A DNA stretch of 64,000 nucleotides, from positions 930,001-994,000 of the forward strand of contig NZ_CP035730.1 in NCBI RefSeq assembly GCF_012222305.1. Reading direction: 5' to 3'. A model generated the notes under the pieces. That model worked only from the letters and a program-made list of their open reading frames with translations, was not told the DNA's origin and did no database searches. Position 1 is the first letter of the stretch. Each line of letters starts with the position of its first letter. A program made the translations under genes and the position numbers. Source of the stretch: Sulfolobus sp. S-194 (lineage in GTDB: Archaea; Thermoproteota; Thermoprotei_A; Sulfolobales; Sulfolobaceae). Below, one piece after another: positions 51,061 to 59,901 of the stretch.

Positions 51061-51844
51061 AGTGTGGTCATTAAGCTATTTATATTTGTATAACGAGTAT
51101 TACTTATGGGTAGGAAGCCTGTAATTAGGGGCATAGCTTGTCCCTCTTGTCATAGTCATCACGTTGTTAAGTGTGGTAAGTCTTGGGGTAGGCAGACTTA
51201 CTTGTGTAGGGTTTGTGGTAAGCGTTTTTTGGGTGACGCATCTTATCACCGTTATCATAAAGGGGTTAGGGAGGAAGCTTTAAAAATGTATTCTAATGGT
51301 ATGAGTATGAGGGCTATTTCTAGGGTTTTGAACGTACCCTTGGGTACTGTGTTTTCTTAGGTTAAGAGGTATGGTAAGGGGAGGTATGAGAAGCTTGCTG
51401 TGGGGTAAGGCTAAGGGGCTTGTTGAAGGTAAAGTTGTTACTAGGGTTGTTGACGAGATGTGGACTTGCTTGTACAAGAATATTAAGGCTTTTTACAAGT
51501 GGGTTTTTACTTGTTTTGTTTACACTAGGCTGGGAGTTTACTTAGTCTACTCTGTTGGTGATAGGGATGAGGGGGCTTTCGATGAGGTTAAGCGTTATGT
51601 GCCAGATGATGGTAGGTGGGTTAGTGATGATTATAACTTGTACTTCTGGTTGAGGGACCACACTGTTGTCTCGCCAGTTAACCCTAACGAGTCCTTCCAC
51701 TTCTCATTAAGGGATAGGCTAGTTAGATTCAAGAGGGCTACGAAGGCAGTAAATAGGAGTATAAACATGATGATGTATTCTATAGCCCTAGTCTTATGGG
51801 AGAGAAGGTTAATTTCATAATTTATAACATAATGACGACACTAT
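51059..51844 (+). mobile_element. IS1-type insertion element, inactive
   Basis: Bounded by imperfect terminal inverted repeats (atagtgtggtcattaag at 51059-51075; the complement of cataatgacgacactat at 51828-51844; 15 of 17 match). It carries a broken InsAB-type transposase. No target-site duplication is seen; the left flank is ParB-like sequence and the right flank is a decayed SnoaL-like copy, suggesting recombination between two copies. Solo ends/scraps also at 53480-53508 and 16781-16816. Confidence 0.8.
51106..51820 (+). pseudogene. IS1-family transposase with nonsense and frameshift mutations
   Basis: N-terminal zinc-binding part (GIACPSCHSHHVVKCGKSWG, YLCRVCGKRF), then an HTH (EEALKMYSNGMSMRAISRVL), then the DDE domain from VVDEMWTCLYKNIKAF to RWVSDDYNLYFWLRDHTV and ESFHFSLRDRLVRFKRAT. 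A TAG at 51358 interrupts the HTH end (TVFS*VKRYG, a Trp codon in relatives), and a one-base shift near 51400 joins EKLA to LWGKAKGLVEG. IS1 uses programmed frameshifting between InsA and InsB, but the extra stop makes this copy dead. Confidence 0.82.
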
Positions 51845-51845
51845 G

Positions 51846-52250
51846 CTCCTCGTCAATAACTAATATATCTATGCCATTTATTTTTAATTTCTAATCCGTA
51901 TCTCTTGCCATTAAAGGTGGATCTTCCTACTCATTCGCTGAACCCTATGCCATGCTACATTAATTCGATTTTGTAATCGGGGAACGTTTTCTGGATGTTT
52001 TTAAACTGTTCGTTTCCCTATAATTATTCTAGGTTGTTCACTTCACCTGGATGTATATAAACTAAATTGTCAGTGTAAAAACTCAACAAGTATTCTATGT
52101 AAGTGAGTTTCATGCTTCCACGAAATCTTTTTCAAATCTTTGATAATTGAACATATCTCTTTATCCTTTTAAGCTTATATAATACAATTTAAAAATTTTA
52201 TAGATAATAATCCGTAGAAGGCCTAAGATGACATTGTAAATTCACTTTTT
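51846..52250 (-). pseudogene. Decayed second copy of the SnoaL-like gene and its upstream region
   Basis: Bases 51853-52247 align with 43765-44200 along most of their length (gtcaataactaatatatct, aatttctaatccgtatctct, ctaggttgttc, ccttttaagcttatata and others) with many substitutions and deletions. No frame is left. It abuts the right end of the IS1-type element. Confidence 0.82.
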
Positions 52251-52314
52251 CTACAACGTAGTGTAGAGAATATTTAAATATTAGTTCAGCTAGTTAAACT
52301 TTAGTGAAATTAGT

Positions 52315-52575
52315 TTGACTTTAAGATTGGAGGTTGGAAAGAAGGGGTATATAATAATTCCTAAGAGTGTTAGGGATTTAGTAGGGATAAAAGAAGGGGA
52401 TACACTAATTCTGAGCGTTAGCGGGAATAAAATAATCCTAGAACCCGAAAAGAAAGTTGACGTAAATATTATTCTGAAAAAGTTTGAGGCGCACGAAAAG
52501 AGAATTTCTTATGCTAAGAAGCCTAAATTGGGGGAGTTAGAAGGAATTAGCCTAGAAGAGGAGTTTGAAGGTTGA
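52315..52575 (+). CDS. vapB: VapB-type antitoxin, AbrB/SpoVT domain
   Basis: 86 residues from a TTG start (the only good start in frame). The AbrB domain is clear: RLEVGKKGYIIIPKSVRDLV then GIKEGDTLILSVSGNKIILEP, with the rest (KLGELEGISLEEEFEG) the acidic toxin-binding tail. It represses its own operon and neutralises the adjacent VapC. The stop TGA overlaps the toxin's TTG start. Probable complete and intact module. Confidence 0.9.
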   Translation: MTLRLEVGKKGYIIIPKSVRDLVGIKEGDTLILSVSGNKIILEPEKKVDVNIILKKFEAHEKRISYAKKPKLGELEGISLEEEFEG

Positions 52576-52967
52576 TATTTTTAGACGCGAATTTCTTGAT
52601 TTATTTAAATTTAGGAGCACATGAAAGTTTAAAGAATTACTATCTTAAACTTTTGACTTCAGAGTCCCTATTTATAGACCCCCTTGTAATAGACGAGGTA
52701 GTTTATATTTCAAAAAAGAAATATGGTGTAAAGTACTGTGACAGTATTAGCTTTCTTGATGAGTTAGTCTTGCCTTACGTAACTCTCTTACCTATCACTT
52801 CTAAAGAATATGAGAAAGCAAAGGAGATCATACTTAAATATTCCCTTAAACCTTCTGATGCTTTTCACATTGCTGTTATGATTAACAATTCAATCTCCAC
52901 CATTTTAAGTGAGGACAGGGAGTTTGATAGAGTAAATGAAATTAAACGAATTTGGCTAAGTCAGTGA
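52572..52967 (+). CDS. vapC: VapC toxin, PIN-domain ribonuclease
   Basis: 131 residues. PIN acidic residues: D5 in MIFLDANFLIY, E near 43 in DPLVIDEVVYI, D98 region in KPSDAFHIAVM, and D in SEDREFDRV. The fold and length match archaeal VapC endoribonucleases that cut tRNA or rRNA. TTG start overlaps vapB's stop. All acidic residues are present, so this copy should be active. Confidence 0.9.
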   Translation: MIFLDANFLIYLNLGAHESLKNYYLKLLTSESLFIDPLVIDEVVYISKKKYGVKYCDSISFLDELVLPYVTLLPITSKEYEKAKEIILKYSLKPSDAFHIAVMINNSISTILSEDREFDRVNEIKRIWLSQ

Positions 52968-53479
52968 ATTCATGCTAAGCAAACGTTCACACACAATTCA
53001 TCCTCAAGACCTATTGAGCATACCATACCATCAGTTTGAAAGTCGTTAAAAATTTTGGTAAGATTTTAATCATTACGAATTTAAAACCGTTTAAGATTTA
53101 AGCAGTAACTAAAAGATTTACAGTCTTGAGACGTTAAACATTATCTTATCAGAAAGATGTGAAAGACTTAGCTTAAATTCACTAGTTTAACGTGAGATTT
53201 CGTAATTTATTAGGTTTGTTCTGCAACGCTTTTAAGGACTTTAAAATTACAATCTAGATAGCAATCTCATTTATTCGAAATTTATTTAATTTATATAATC
53301 TAAGAAGAATTGTAATAATTTCTCTAGCGAATAAATGAGTTTTTAATGTTTCTATTAAAATAATAAAAATGTTTGATAAAGAGACAGTGTCTTCATTAGG
53401 CTATTTATATTCTATGTTAAAATAAGGTTTACAATAACTATATCTTAGCATCTTCTCTTCCTAGAGATTAACTCCACTA

Positions 53480-53508
53480 ATGAATTTATATACAAATGAC
53501 GACACTAT
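53480..53508. mobile_element. Solo end of the IS1-type element
   Basis: aatgacgacactat at 53495-53508 is identical to the right terminal repeat at 51831-51844, and about 14 bases before it resemble the element's last bases (tttatatacaa versus tttataacat). No transposase remains. Confidence 0.65.
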
Positions 53509-53856
53509 CGATAAAGAATAGTAATGAGGATAGTTCATTAAAAAATCAAACTGACCCTTCCCGTCTTGGAAGGCTAAGCTTTCTTCCCCAATTTTGTAAA
53601 ACGTTATATTAGACACTAAAAGATATTACTCTCTAAAAGTGATCCGGAATATGCATTATTATTTAACGCAAATCCCTCATACTTGTTATCGACTATTATT
53701 TCTATACCATCTATTAGGTTATATAATACATTATAACACGTTAAAACTTGAGTGCATAATGCTTACTAGTCTACTCATTTACTTTGTGTTTTCGCTTTTT
53801 CTAGTAAGATTAAAGTTTCTAATATAGGAAATGAATAACGACAAAGAAGAGATAAT

Positions 53857-54010
53857 AACTGACCTAGAGTTTTCATTCATCCTTGCACTTAACCTCTAAT
53901 TTTTACGCTATATAATGTAATTTAAACCTTTACAGCACTATTCCTAAGGAAGTTTTATTATAAATTCACTTTATTTCTATAAATATAGGCAGAATGATTA
54001 AGCGTACCTA
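53857..54010 (-). pseudogene. Third, internally deleted copy of the SnoaL-like region
   Basis: 53870-53905 resembles 43655-43695 (the end of the SnoaL-like gene and start of the MFS gene: cattcatccttgcacttaac). 53945-54005 resembles 44170-44235 (tataaattcactttatttc, then an aga-atgattaagcgtac block). The roughly 450 bases between them are missing, so the gene itself has been deleted. Confidence 0.6.
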
Positions 54011-54306
54011 GAAGATAAACCTTATTCTTTGGAAATAAGACTAATAATCGATTAGTAAAATGATGACGTTATTTAATTTAAGGTGAGCCTTTTGATATCA
54101 TGGTTCAGAAAATCGAACTACCTATAAAATACTAGAAGAATTTATTAAAAATCCTTCAGTTTAAGAAGACTTTGGAAAAATGCTAAATATTGTATGGATA
54201 AAATTCCCGTGATATACGCGTATCGTTAAATGCTAGCTGAATATTAAATCGGAAACCCTAATCTCTTAGGGTAATATAATAAAAATCATTCAGAGAAAAT
54301 TCACTC

Positions 54307-55011
54307 ATGGAAAACAGAAGGAGAAGAAATGATGCAGCATATTTTCTTATAATATTAACTTACATTCTTGCAGTCGCATCTCATCCGTCATTAATTAGCT
54401 TAATATTTCTGCCGGTAATGATATTACACGCTTTTACAATTGATCTTATACTTCCTAAAGTTCTATCAAGAAAAATAGTGACTAAAGATATAGGTATACT
54501 TGCAGTGAACACAATACCTTATATATATTTCTTCACATCATTAATACTAATTCCAGCTTTAGCTTTTCTACTCTCTATTGTCTTATCATATACTAGATCT
54601 AAAATTCTACCTCAACTTGTAGGTACAGTAGGTATCTCGCTATTATATCTACCTCTTGTACAAATTTTCGGAGGGATTAATATCGTAGATTTAGGAGTTT
54701 ATCTCATATGGACTACTTATACGCTGACTGAAGCCATTTACGTTGAATACAAGCTTCCCTATAGACAAGTAAGTATAAAACAGCTTAGAGTATCTTGGTT
54801 AACATCACTTGTAATAAACGTCGTTTCAATAATCATCTTTCCGTTATTTATTTTACCACTTATAGAACCCACTATTAGGTTTATGAATCCAGGAGGAAAA
54901 CTTAAAGCTGCTTCTCAGATAAAAGAGTTAGGAAGGAAGGGACTCAAAAGGACTATATTAGTCTTCGCCTTATTACTAGCAATTATATTAATTCATTTAC
55001 TAATCTTTTAA
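54307..55011 (+). CDS. Multi-pass membrane protein
   Basis: 234 residues, about seven hydrophobic helices, charged ends (MENRRRRNDAAYF, KAASQIKELGRKGLKRTI). No named family. Start is preceded by a TATA-like taatataataaaaa within 30 bases. Alone in a rearranged region; no operon partner. Confidence 0.65.
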   Translation: MENRRRRNDAAYFLIILTYILAVASHPSLISLIFLPVMILHAFTIDLILPKVLSRKIVTKDIGILAVNTIPYIYFFTSLILIPALAFLLSIVLSYTRSKILPQLVGTVGISLLYLPLVQIFGGINIVDLGVYLIWTTYTLTEAIYVEYKLPYRQVSIKQLRVSWLTSLVINVVSIIIFPLFILPLIEPTIRFMNPGGKLKAASQIKELGRKGLKRTILVFALLLAIILIHLLIF

Positions 55012-55169
55012 AACAAGAAAAGACTATATAGCTCTTTTACGTAACTACTCGTTATTTTTAATTACTTCTAAATACCGTTTTGATTAAGTAATGTTTATTA
55101 TAGTATTACGCAATTATCTTTCATTGATCTCCTAAATGATGACGGACTACTCGAGGGAAACATCACCTC

Positions 55170-55334
55170 CCATTCACCTTCTATACTCCCGCACTTCGTG
55201 GGTGGTGTCCCAATGACGTATGGGTGACAATGTATGAGCCCTTGAATAGAGTGCCCATGGTGGAATTCAAGATAAGGAGAAGTTACGTCACGGATAAACA
55301 CATACTTTATAAAAATATCATAGATTTCGCTTAA
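55170..55334 (+). pseudogene. Unassigned coding relic
   Basis: G+C-rich block. The plus strand is open from about 55188 to a TAA at 55334 and reads RGWCPNDVWVTMYEPLNRVP and then MVEFKIRRSYVTDKHILY; a frameshift separates it from an upstream ATG phrase (MMTDYSRETSPPIHLL). Composition and Trp/Cys content look like a real domain, perhaps from a transposase or nuclease, but I could not assign it. Confidence 0.35.
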
Positions 55335-55790
55335 ATGGTATTCATGATTAATTCTGATACTAACTCCTGTTTTATATCGAGAAATATGCTGTGGGTAAAT
55401 GTTGATACCATTTCTAACTCCCGTTTTACTAACCCAGTGTCATAAGTTGCAGGTTCAATATTAAGTCTTTTAGCTATTGCAAGGATTATACAATCGTTTA
55501 GCATTCTTATTGATCTGTTATCCTTCCTTAGCATCTCAACTCCTTTTATCATATCTTCTAATTCTTCCTTAACGATCTCAAAATCTTTTAGCTCCTCGAG
55601 CTTTTGTTTGATTGGATTTATGTTATTTGCCAGCTTCGCCAAAACCCATATATACTCATAAACTACTATTTGCGGAATTTACTACTTCGTTTTCAGTTAA
55701 AATCTTCATAGCCTCTACATGTTTTTCAGCGTCCTCGAAAGTCGAATATACTAAAATATTGGTATCAATTAGAATTTTTCGTGAAATCGT
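55331..55790 (-). pseudogene. VapC-type PIN toxin, decayed
   Basis: The frame reads ILIDTNILVYSTFEDAEKHV, EAMKILTENEVV, then after one extra A (GTAGTAAATTCC) continues IPQIVVYEYIWVLAKLANNI and ends with NDCIILAIAKRLNIEPATYD. So the PIN domain (acidic residues D, E, D still visible) is split by a one-base insertion. In addition, the expected start codon is CGA or ATT, not ATG/GTG/TTG. The antitoxin gene just upstream looks intact. Confidence 0.7.
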
Positions 55791-56004
55791 CTACAACCTC
55801 CTTTATAGTCTTATCAATTTCCTCTTGACCTATTCTTTTACCTAATGTCACAGTAGTCCACTTTTTACGATAAGGTCTAACAATTATTATACCTTCTTTC
55901 TCATCAATACTCACATCTACATACTCTTCTTCCTTTATGTTAAGTTTCTCCCTAACTTCTGTAGGTATGGTAATCTGAAAGTTCCTAGTAACTTTAACTC
56001 TCAT
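55765..56004 (-). CDS. vapB: VapB-type antitoxin, AbrB domain
   Basis: 79 residues: MRVKVTRNFQITIPTEVREK, LNIKEEEYVDVSIDEKEGIIIVRP (AbrB swapped hairpin), then an acidic/basic tail WTTVTLGKRIGQEEIDKTIKEVVDDF. Ends inside the degenerate vapC start region. Intact by sequence, but its toxin is broken, so it is an orphan or serves the other vapC. Confidence 0.85.
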   Translation of the reverse strand: MRVKVTRNFQITIPTEVREKLNIKEEEYVDVSIDEKEGIIIVRPYRKKWTTVTLGKRIGQEEIDKTIKEVVDDFTKNSN

Positions 56005-56600
56005 AGTAAGTAAATTTAATTACTAGGCTTTAAGAATTATAGTTCATGTTAGAATTGTCATGATCATCCTTCAAAAGATATAATATTCTATTTACCTAAA
56101 ACTTTACTTTCTTATTAGAAAAATCTGACCAAATCGTTTTATTTCTAGAGCGTAAATCTTTGTTAATTTAAGCAGAAGTTTGGATTAAGCCTAAATTTAA
56201 ACACTCCAAATAAATGCATATATATTACAGTCGACGAGAGAAACAGGGTAATTCACTTACGTAAGTGATACAGCTTATATCTAAATTTATGATAGTAAAG
56301 ATTTCTTATGATAAAGTTGTCATACAGAGTTTGATTATGAACTACAATGTGTTTTTACGTAAATTAAAAGACATTATCTCTCTTTAAGTTATGGACGAAT
56401 ATAGTAAATCTCTACTAACTCAAGAACAAGTGAAGGAAATTATCTTGAGTGAAGGTAATCAAATAAATAATGTCGTGGTTAGTAAATGACTGCCATGATT
56501 GAATAATTTCGAATTGCTAACCCAGATTAAAACGGGAAAAATATAAGTAATCACTTCTTACTCGCAGCTTTTTAATAAGGGAAGATAGATATATGCATAA
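56005..56600. other. Intergenic stretch with a 16-base palindrome
   Basis: No ORF beyond a 32-codon phrase at about 56391-56489 (MDEYSKSLLTQEQVKEIILS). Contains a perfect palindrome TCACTTACGTAAGTGA at 56253-56268. Otherwise A+T-rich. Confidence 0.5.
56253..56268. repeat. Perfect 16-base palindrome TCACTTACGTAAGTGA
   Basis: Two exact eight-base halves without spacer, in gene-free DNA at the right side of the accessory region. Possible dimeric regulator site; none known is assigned. Confidence 0.55.
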
Positions 56601-57125
56601 TTATTTGTACGTTAAATTCCCATTACTTATATCCGCACATGCGGTTAATTTATGCTTTATAGTATTATTAAGATTAATTATGTGAATTACTTCATAACCT
56701 TTTACCATAAACCAGTCAGAAACTATTTTTCTATGGCAGTTCCACGGCAATATTTCAGCACACATTATAACTACAGTCTTTTTCTTAGCCATTTCATCTA
56801 TTATCTCAAGAGCTTCTTTTGCTTCTTTACTCCTAAGTATATAGGTAGAATAAGCCCTAAATCCTTCACTCTTAAAACATTTACCTAGACCTTCATCCTT
56901 TACATCTTTACCGAATTTCCTATATCCTCCCAGTCTTTTCTCCCATACATATTCTATGCCGTACCCAAGGAGAGTATCTCTCAAACTTTCATAATTAAAA
57001 TGTGGGTATTTCCTACTTTTAGGCCATCTTCTTATATCTACTAGTACTTGTATTTTGAATACTTTTAATATCTCTAAAAATTCACCGATCGATCTATTCG
57101 AATGCCCAATTGTATATATTTTCAC
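56601..57125 (-). CDS. DUF488 family protein
   Basis: 174 residues. Signature start MKIYTIGHSNRSIGEFLEIL, then VLVDIRRWPKSRKYPHFN and the C-terminal motif MCAEILPWNCHRKIVSDWF (C-A-E-x5-C-H-R). The family is widespread and uncharacterised, with conserved Cys/His/Arg residues suggesting an enzyme. Monocistronic, own TATA-like element upstream. Confidence 0.9.
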   Translation of the reverse strand: MKIYTIGHSNRSIGEFLEILKVFKIQVLVDIRRWPKSRKYPHFNYESLRDTLLGYGIEYVWEKRLGGYRKFGKDVKDEGLGKCFKSEGFRAYSTYILRSKEAKEALEIIDEMAKKKTVVIMCAEILPWNCHRKIVSDWFMVKGYEVIHIINLNNTIKHKLTACADISNGNLTYK

Positions 57126-57377
57126 ATATAATTTATCTTATATGCGTATAATATTAACTTTCCAGTAAAATCTAACAAGGTATTATATTCCTATAAATGT
57201 AGAAGATGTTTCCGCATTATGAGGTGCAGAAATTAATAAGAACGTTATACATAAGGTAAAATTTGTTAGATAACATCCCACCTATTTAAATATGCTATAC
57301 ACTAAAATTCATGAAAGGACTAAAAACCTTATCTATTAGGGTTATGTATAATTAGTATTCGGGATAAGTAGTTACAC

Positions 57378-57755
57378 ATGAATAAGGAGGAATGGAAAAA
57401 GAGTATAATAGAGGGTTTGAAAGAGGTCTATGATCCAGAAATACCGATAAATATAGTTGATTTAGGTTTGATTTACGATCTCAAAATTAGTGACGACGGA
57501 GAAGTCTATATAAGAGTTGGTGCAACAACTCCAGCTTGTCCGGTAACCGAAGATATAGTTTACACTGTGGATCAAGTAATTAAAGAGAGAGTTCCAGCTA
57601 AAAAGATAAATGTGGATTTGGATTTAGAAACGCAATGGACTCCATTAATGATGACCAAAGAGGGTAGAGAGGAATTCAAGAGAAAATATGGTTATGATAT
57701 TGTGCAGCAATGGGCTGAAACTTATGGAATAGAGTTGAATGAAAATAAGTCATGA
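57378..57755 (+). CDS. MIP18/PaaD-like (DUF59) iron-sulfur assembly protein
   Basis: 125 residues: LKEVYDPEIPINIVDLGLIYDLKI then RVGATTPACPVTEDIVYTVDQVI, the conserved D-P-E-x-x-x-x-x-V-D-L-G and T-x-x-x-C-P. These proteins take part in Fe-S cluster assembly or delivery (SufT/PaaD/CIA2 type). The C-terminal tail WTPLMMTKEGREEFKRKYGYDI is typical of the crenarchaeal members. Single gene. Confidence 0.92.
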   Translation: MNKEEWKKSIIEGLKEVYDPEIPINIVDLGLIYDLKISDDGEVYIRVGATTPACPVTEDIVYTVDQVIKERVPAKKINVDLDLETQWTPLMMTKEGREEFKRKYGYDIVQQWAETYGIELNENKS

Positions 57756-57931
57756 ATCTTTGTGTTTTAATCTTGTTATTTGTGATTAGTTGTTAATAAA
57801 CATCTAGTAAATAATCAGTTATTCTCACTTAAGTTAAGGGGCACACATGCCATACCTCTAACAACCCTGAGTTGAAACCGTAGTATATTTTTAACTACTT
57901 AGGTGAATTTAAAAACTAAGTGTAAAAGAGC

Positions 57932-58231
57932 TTATATAGTAAAAAGTTTTAGACCATCGTATATAACCTTCTTATGTTCAAGCATCTTCATAATAATCGG
58001 ATCCTTAAGCTTATCTATATTTAATACTACGATATCTGCGGGAAATCCCTTCTTCATAGAGTAAAGCTTTACTGCCTCATCGATCGGATCTCTAACACTT
58101 TCGAGGAACACCACAATATCATAGTCACTAGACTCCCAATAATCTCCTCTAGCTCTGGAACCGAAGAGTACTATTGAGACCTTACCATTATAGTATTCTA
58201 TCACTCTCTTTATGAACTCATCAAAGCTCAT
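57932..58231 (-). CDS. MNT-type nucleotidyltransferase
   Basis: 99 residues. Minimal nucleotidyltransferase motif GSRARG (24-29) followed by D36-x-D38 in SSDYDIVVFLE, and a third acidic site at PADIVVLN. In HEPN-MNT systems this protein is the antitoxin, AMPylating the HEPN toxin. The start is 34 bases from the divergent HEPN start, and its TATA-like ctttaaata lies within that space. Confidence 0.9.
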   Translation of the reverse strand: MSFDEFIKRVIEYYNGKVSIVLFGSRARGDYWESSDYDIVVFLESVRDPIDEAVKLYSMKKGFPADIVVLNIDKLKDPIIMKMLEHKKVIYDGLKLFTI

Positions 58232-58265
58232 TGAGTTTATATTCTCTATAGCATATTTAAAGACA
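58232..58265. promoter_or_regulatory. Interleaved divergent promoters of the MNT and HEPN genes
   Basis: Rightward TATA-like tttatatt at 58236-58243 (about 26 bases before HEPN ATG 58266) and leftward TATA-like tttaaatat on the minus strand near 58254-58262 (about 27 bases before MNT ATG 58231). Both boxes are inside the same 34-base space, so the two initiation complexes should compete. Confidence 0.5.
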
Positions 58266-58646
58266 ATGGTAGAGAAATTCTGGTTCGAGAAGAGTAAGGA
58301 GTTCTTAGAACTTGCAAAAAAGCATTTAGATGATGGGTACTTCTGGTTTTCTTGCTTTGCAAGCCAACAAAGCGTTGAGTTTGCATTAAAAGGCCTTCTT
58401 GTTAAGTATAAGGGAATGTTCCCTTTTACTCATGATTTAGGAGAGTTAGCAGAAAAAGTTGGAAAAGAGTTAGGTGTTAACGTTCCGGATGATATTATAA
58501 GATATTGTGATATACTTACACCACACTATGTAATGTCAAGGTACTCACAATTTGCTGAGTATAACAGAAGGAAGGCCGAAGAATGCTTAAATTCAGCTAC
58601 TATTGTGATTGAATGGGTTAGGAAAAACTTCAATATAAATTTGTAA
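58266..58646 (+). CDS. HEPN-domain protein
   Basis: About 126 residues from ATG 58266 (MVEKFWFEKSKEFLELAKKH); the frame opens earlier at 58212 but overlaps the MNT gene and its promoter. HEPN features: FWFSCFASQQSVEFALKGLLVKYKG, HDLGELAEK, and the C-terminal HYVMSRYSQFAEYNRRKAEE. HEPN partners of MNT are ribonuclease toxins; the usual R-x4-6-H catalytic motif is not obvious here. Arrangement with MNT is divergent, unlike the usual tandem operon. Confidence 0.85.
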   Translation: MVEKFWFEKSKEFLELAKKHLDDGYFWFSCFASQQSVEFALKGLLVKYKGMFPFTHDLGELAEKVGKELGVNVPDDIIRYCDILTPHYVMSRYSQFAEYNRRKAEECLNSATIVIEWVRKNFNINL

Positions 58647-58732
58647 AAAAAGGAGATGCAAACGACAAACGTTATTTAGTGAGAAATCTTAAAGTTTTTT
58701 GGTAGAATAGATTAGAAATTAAGCAATAAAAA

Positions 58733-59518
58733 TTATTCGCCTTCTTCAACTATAATTTGATTTAAATTGTTTGCAGCTTCAAGAATTATATTGGTTACTT
58801 TACCGGAATTTATCTGTGCTAGTAACTTACCCGCAACACTTTTAGCCTCTTCCATTGATAATGAAGATACGTTTAATGCTTGTAAAAGTTTTTCTGGCGT
58901 TATGAGATTAGGGAATAGGATAAACACATATGTTCCTTTAGGCCCTGTTATAATACATGTAGTCACTAAATGTCTATACGCAAAAGCTATTGAACCATTG
59001 CCTAAATTAACTAGTTTATCCTCAATATTGTAAAAGTAGACTATTTTATAAACCCAGTTAGGAGCTTCACTCTTTAATTCTTGCAAACCAAGATAAATTG
59101 CTTGATCTCCAGATATTGCTATTCCTGTCACTGTTTCATTTAAATACTCGTTATAAAGGTAAATAAAATGAAACTCAACATTTGATTTTGGAGTATAGTT
59201 TAGGAAGATTAAGCCAGGTATAGCGGAATCTAATCTGGGAACGAATTTTGATGCATGAGGCTTAACGTTAACAATTCCGTATTTACTAAGAACTAAGTAT
59301 AGAACCCAAGATGATGTTGCACCATTCGGACAACCATACCAGCTAATAAAATATATCTGTATTGTATTATTTCTAGCGTAGTTCACATCATTAACTTTAA
59401 AAATATACCCTAATCCTCCGCTAGCCATAGTTTGTTGAGTCCTTAGAGAGAAGAGTACTACAATGCTTATAATTATAATTATTCCGAAAATTACAGCAAT
59501 TAATTTATTCGTGTTCAT
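58733..59518 (-). CDS. DUF929 family protein, thioredoxin-like, extracytoplasmic
   Basis: 261 residues. N-terminal membrane anchor (about 8-27), then the DUF929 hallmark IYFISWYGCPNGATSSWVLY, YGIVNVKPHASKFVP and IPGLIFLNY. DUF929 proteins are found in Sulfolobales and have a thioredoxin-like fold with a single conserved Cys (C-P-N-G), probably facing outward. Function unknown. Divergent from the Cys-rich gene at 59572; both carry TATA-like boxes in the 53 bases between them. Confidence 0.9.
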   Translation of the reverse strand: MNTNKLIAVIFGIIIIISIVVLFSLRTQQTMASGGLGYIFKVNDVNYARNNTIQIYFISWYGCPNGATSSWVLYLVLSKYGIVNVKPHASKFVPRLDSAIPGLIFLNYTPKSNVEFHFIYLYNEYLNETVTGIAISGDQAIYLGLQELKSEAPNWVYKIVYFYNIEDKLVNLGNGSIAFAYRHLVTTCIITGPKGTYVFILFPNLITPEKLLQALNVSSLSMEEAKSVAGKLLAQINSGKVTNIILEAANNLNQIIVEEGE

Positions 59519-59571
59519 ATCATGAAATATGAAAATTAAAAGTTTATAAGCTTATATGTAAAGGTTAAACT

Positions 59572-59901
59572 ATGGTTTGCCCATATTACAAGAACAATTA
59601 TTGTACATCACCACTATTGCCATCTCCAGATGATTCTGTTACAGCCAAAATTAGATGTTATGAGAATTTTAAATCTTGTAAATTTTACGTTGAGCTGGGC
59701 TTAAAAAATGAAATAAAAATAAATTTCTTTTCAGCCGTTAATCTATTAAATGAGGCCTTGCATTCCGATTGCGAATATTTTGATGTAAAAAGGGTAAGCC
59801 AAGGATATATAACTTATTGCAAAGCAATAAATAGAGTTTTAACCTTGTCACAAGCTAAAAATTGTGTAACTTATTGGCAATCATGCCCTTTCAGACAATA
59901 A
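59572..59901 (+). CDS. Cysteine-rich protein, 109 residues
   Basis: Eight cysteines in 109 residues: an N-terminal pair C3/C11 (VCPYYKNNYC), C29/C36 (RCYENFKSC), and a C-terminal set (SDCEYF, ITYCKAI, KNCVTYWQSCPF). The spacing suggests an Fe-S cluster or zinc site; no named family. A TATA-like gtttataagctta lies about 25 bases before the ATG. Its last 21 bases overlap the end of the convergent HTH gene. Confidence 0.72.
   Translation: MVCPYYKNNYCTSPLLPSPDDSVTAKIRCYENFKSCKFYVELGLKNEIKINFFSAVNLLNEALHSDCEYFDVKRVSQGYITYCKAINRVLTLSQAKNCVTYWQSCPFRQ

Larger units (their letters stand above)
52968..54306. other. Gene-poor stretch with IS and gene relics
   Basis: No intact gene. It contains a solo IS1-type end (53480-53508), an open minus-strand phrase at about 53640-53765 that reads YNLIDGIEIIVDNKYEG with a following stop, and a deletion-derivative third copy of the SnoaL-like region (53857-54010). 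Elsewhere A+T-rich with no signal. Confidence 0.55.

Noticed and set aside
51106-51820. Intact IS1 transposase using programmed frameshift
   Set aside because: Besides the frameshift there is an independent in-frame TAG, so this copy cannot give a full product by one shift.
53639-53827. 62-codon plus-strand ORF
   Set aside because: Composition is unlike a protein; the minus strand in the same place reads like decayed coding DNA.
55098-55301. 67-codon minus-strand ORF
   Set aside because: The opposite strand over the same bases has a more protein-like open frame; the minus ORF looks like a shadow of that relic.
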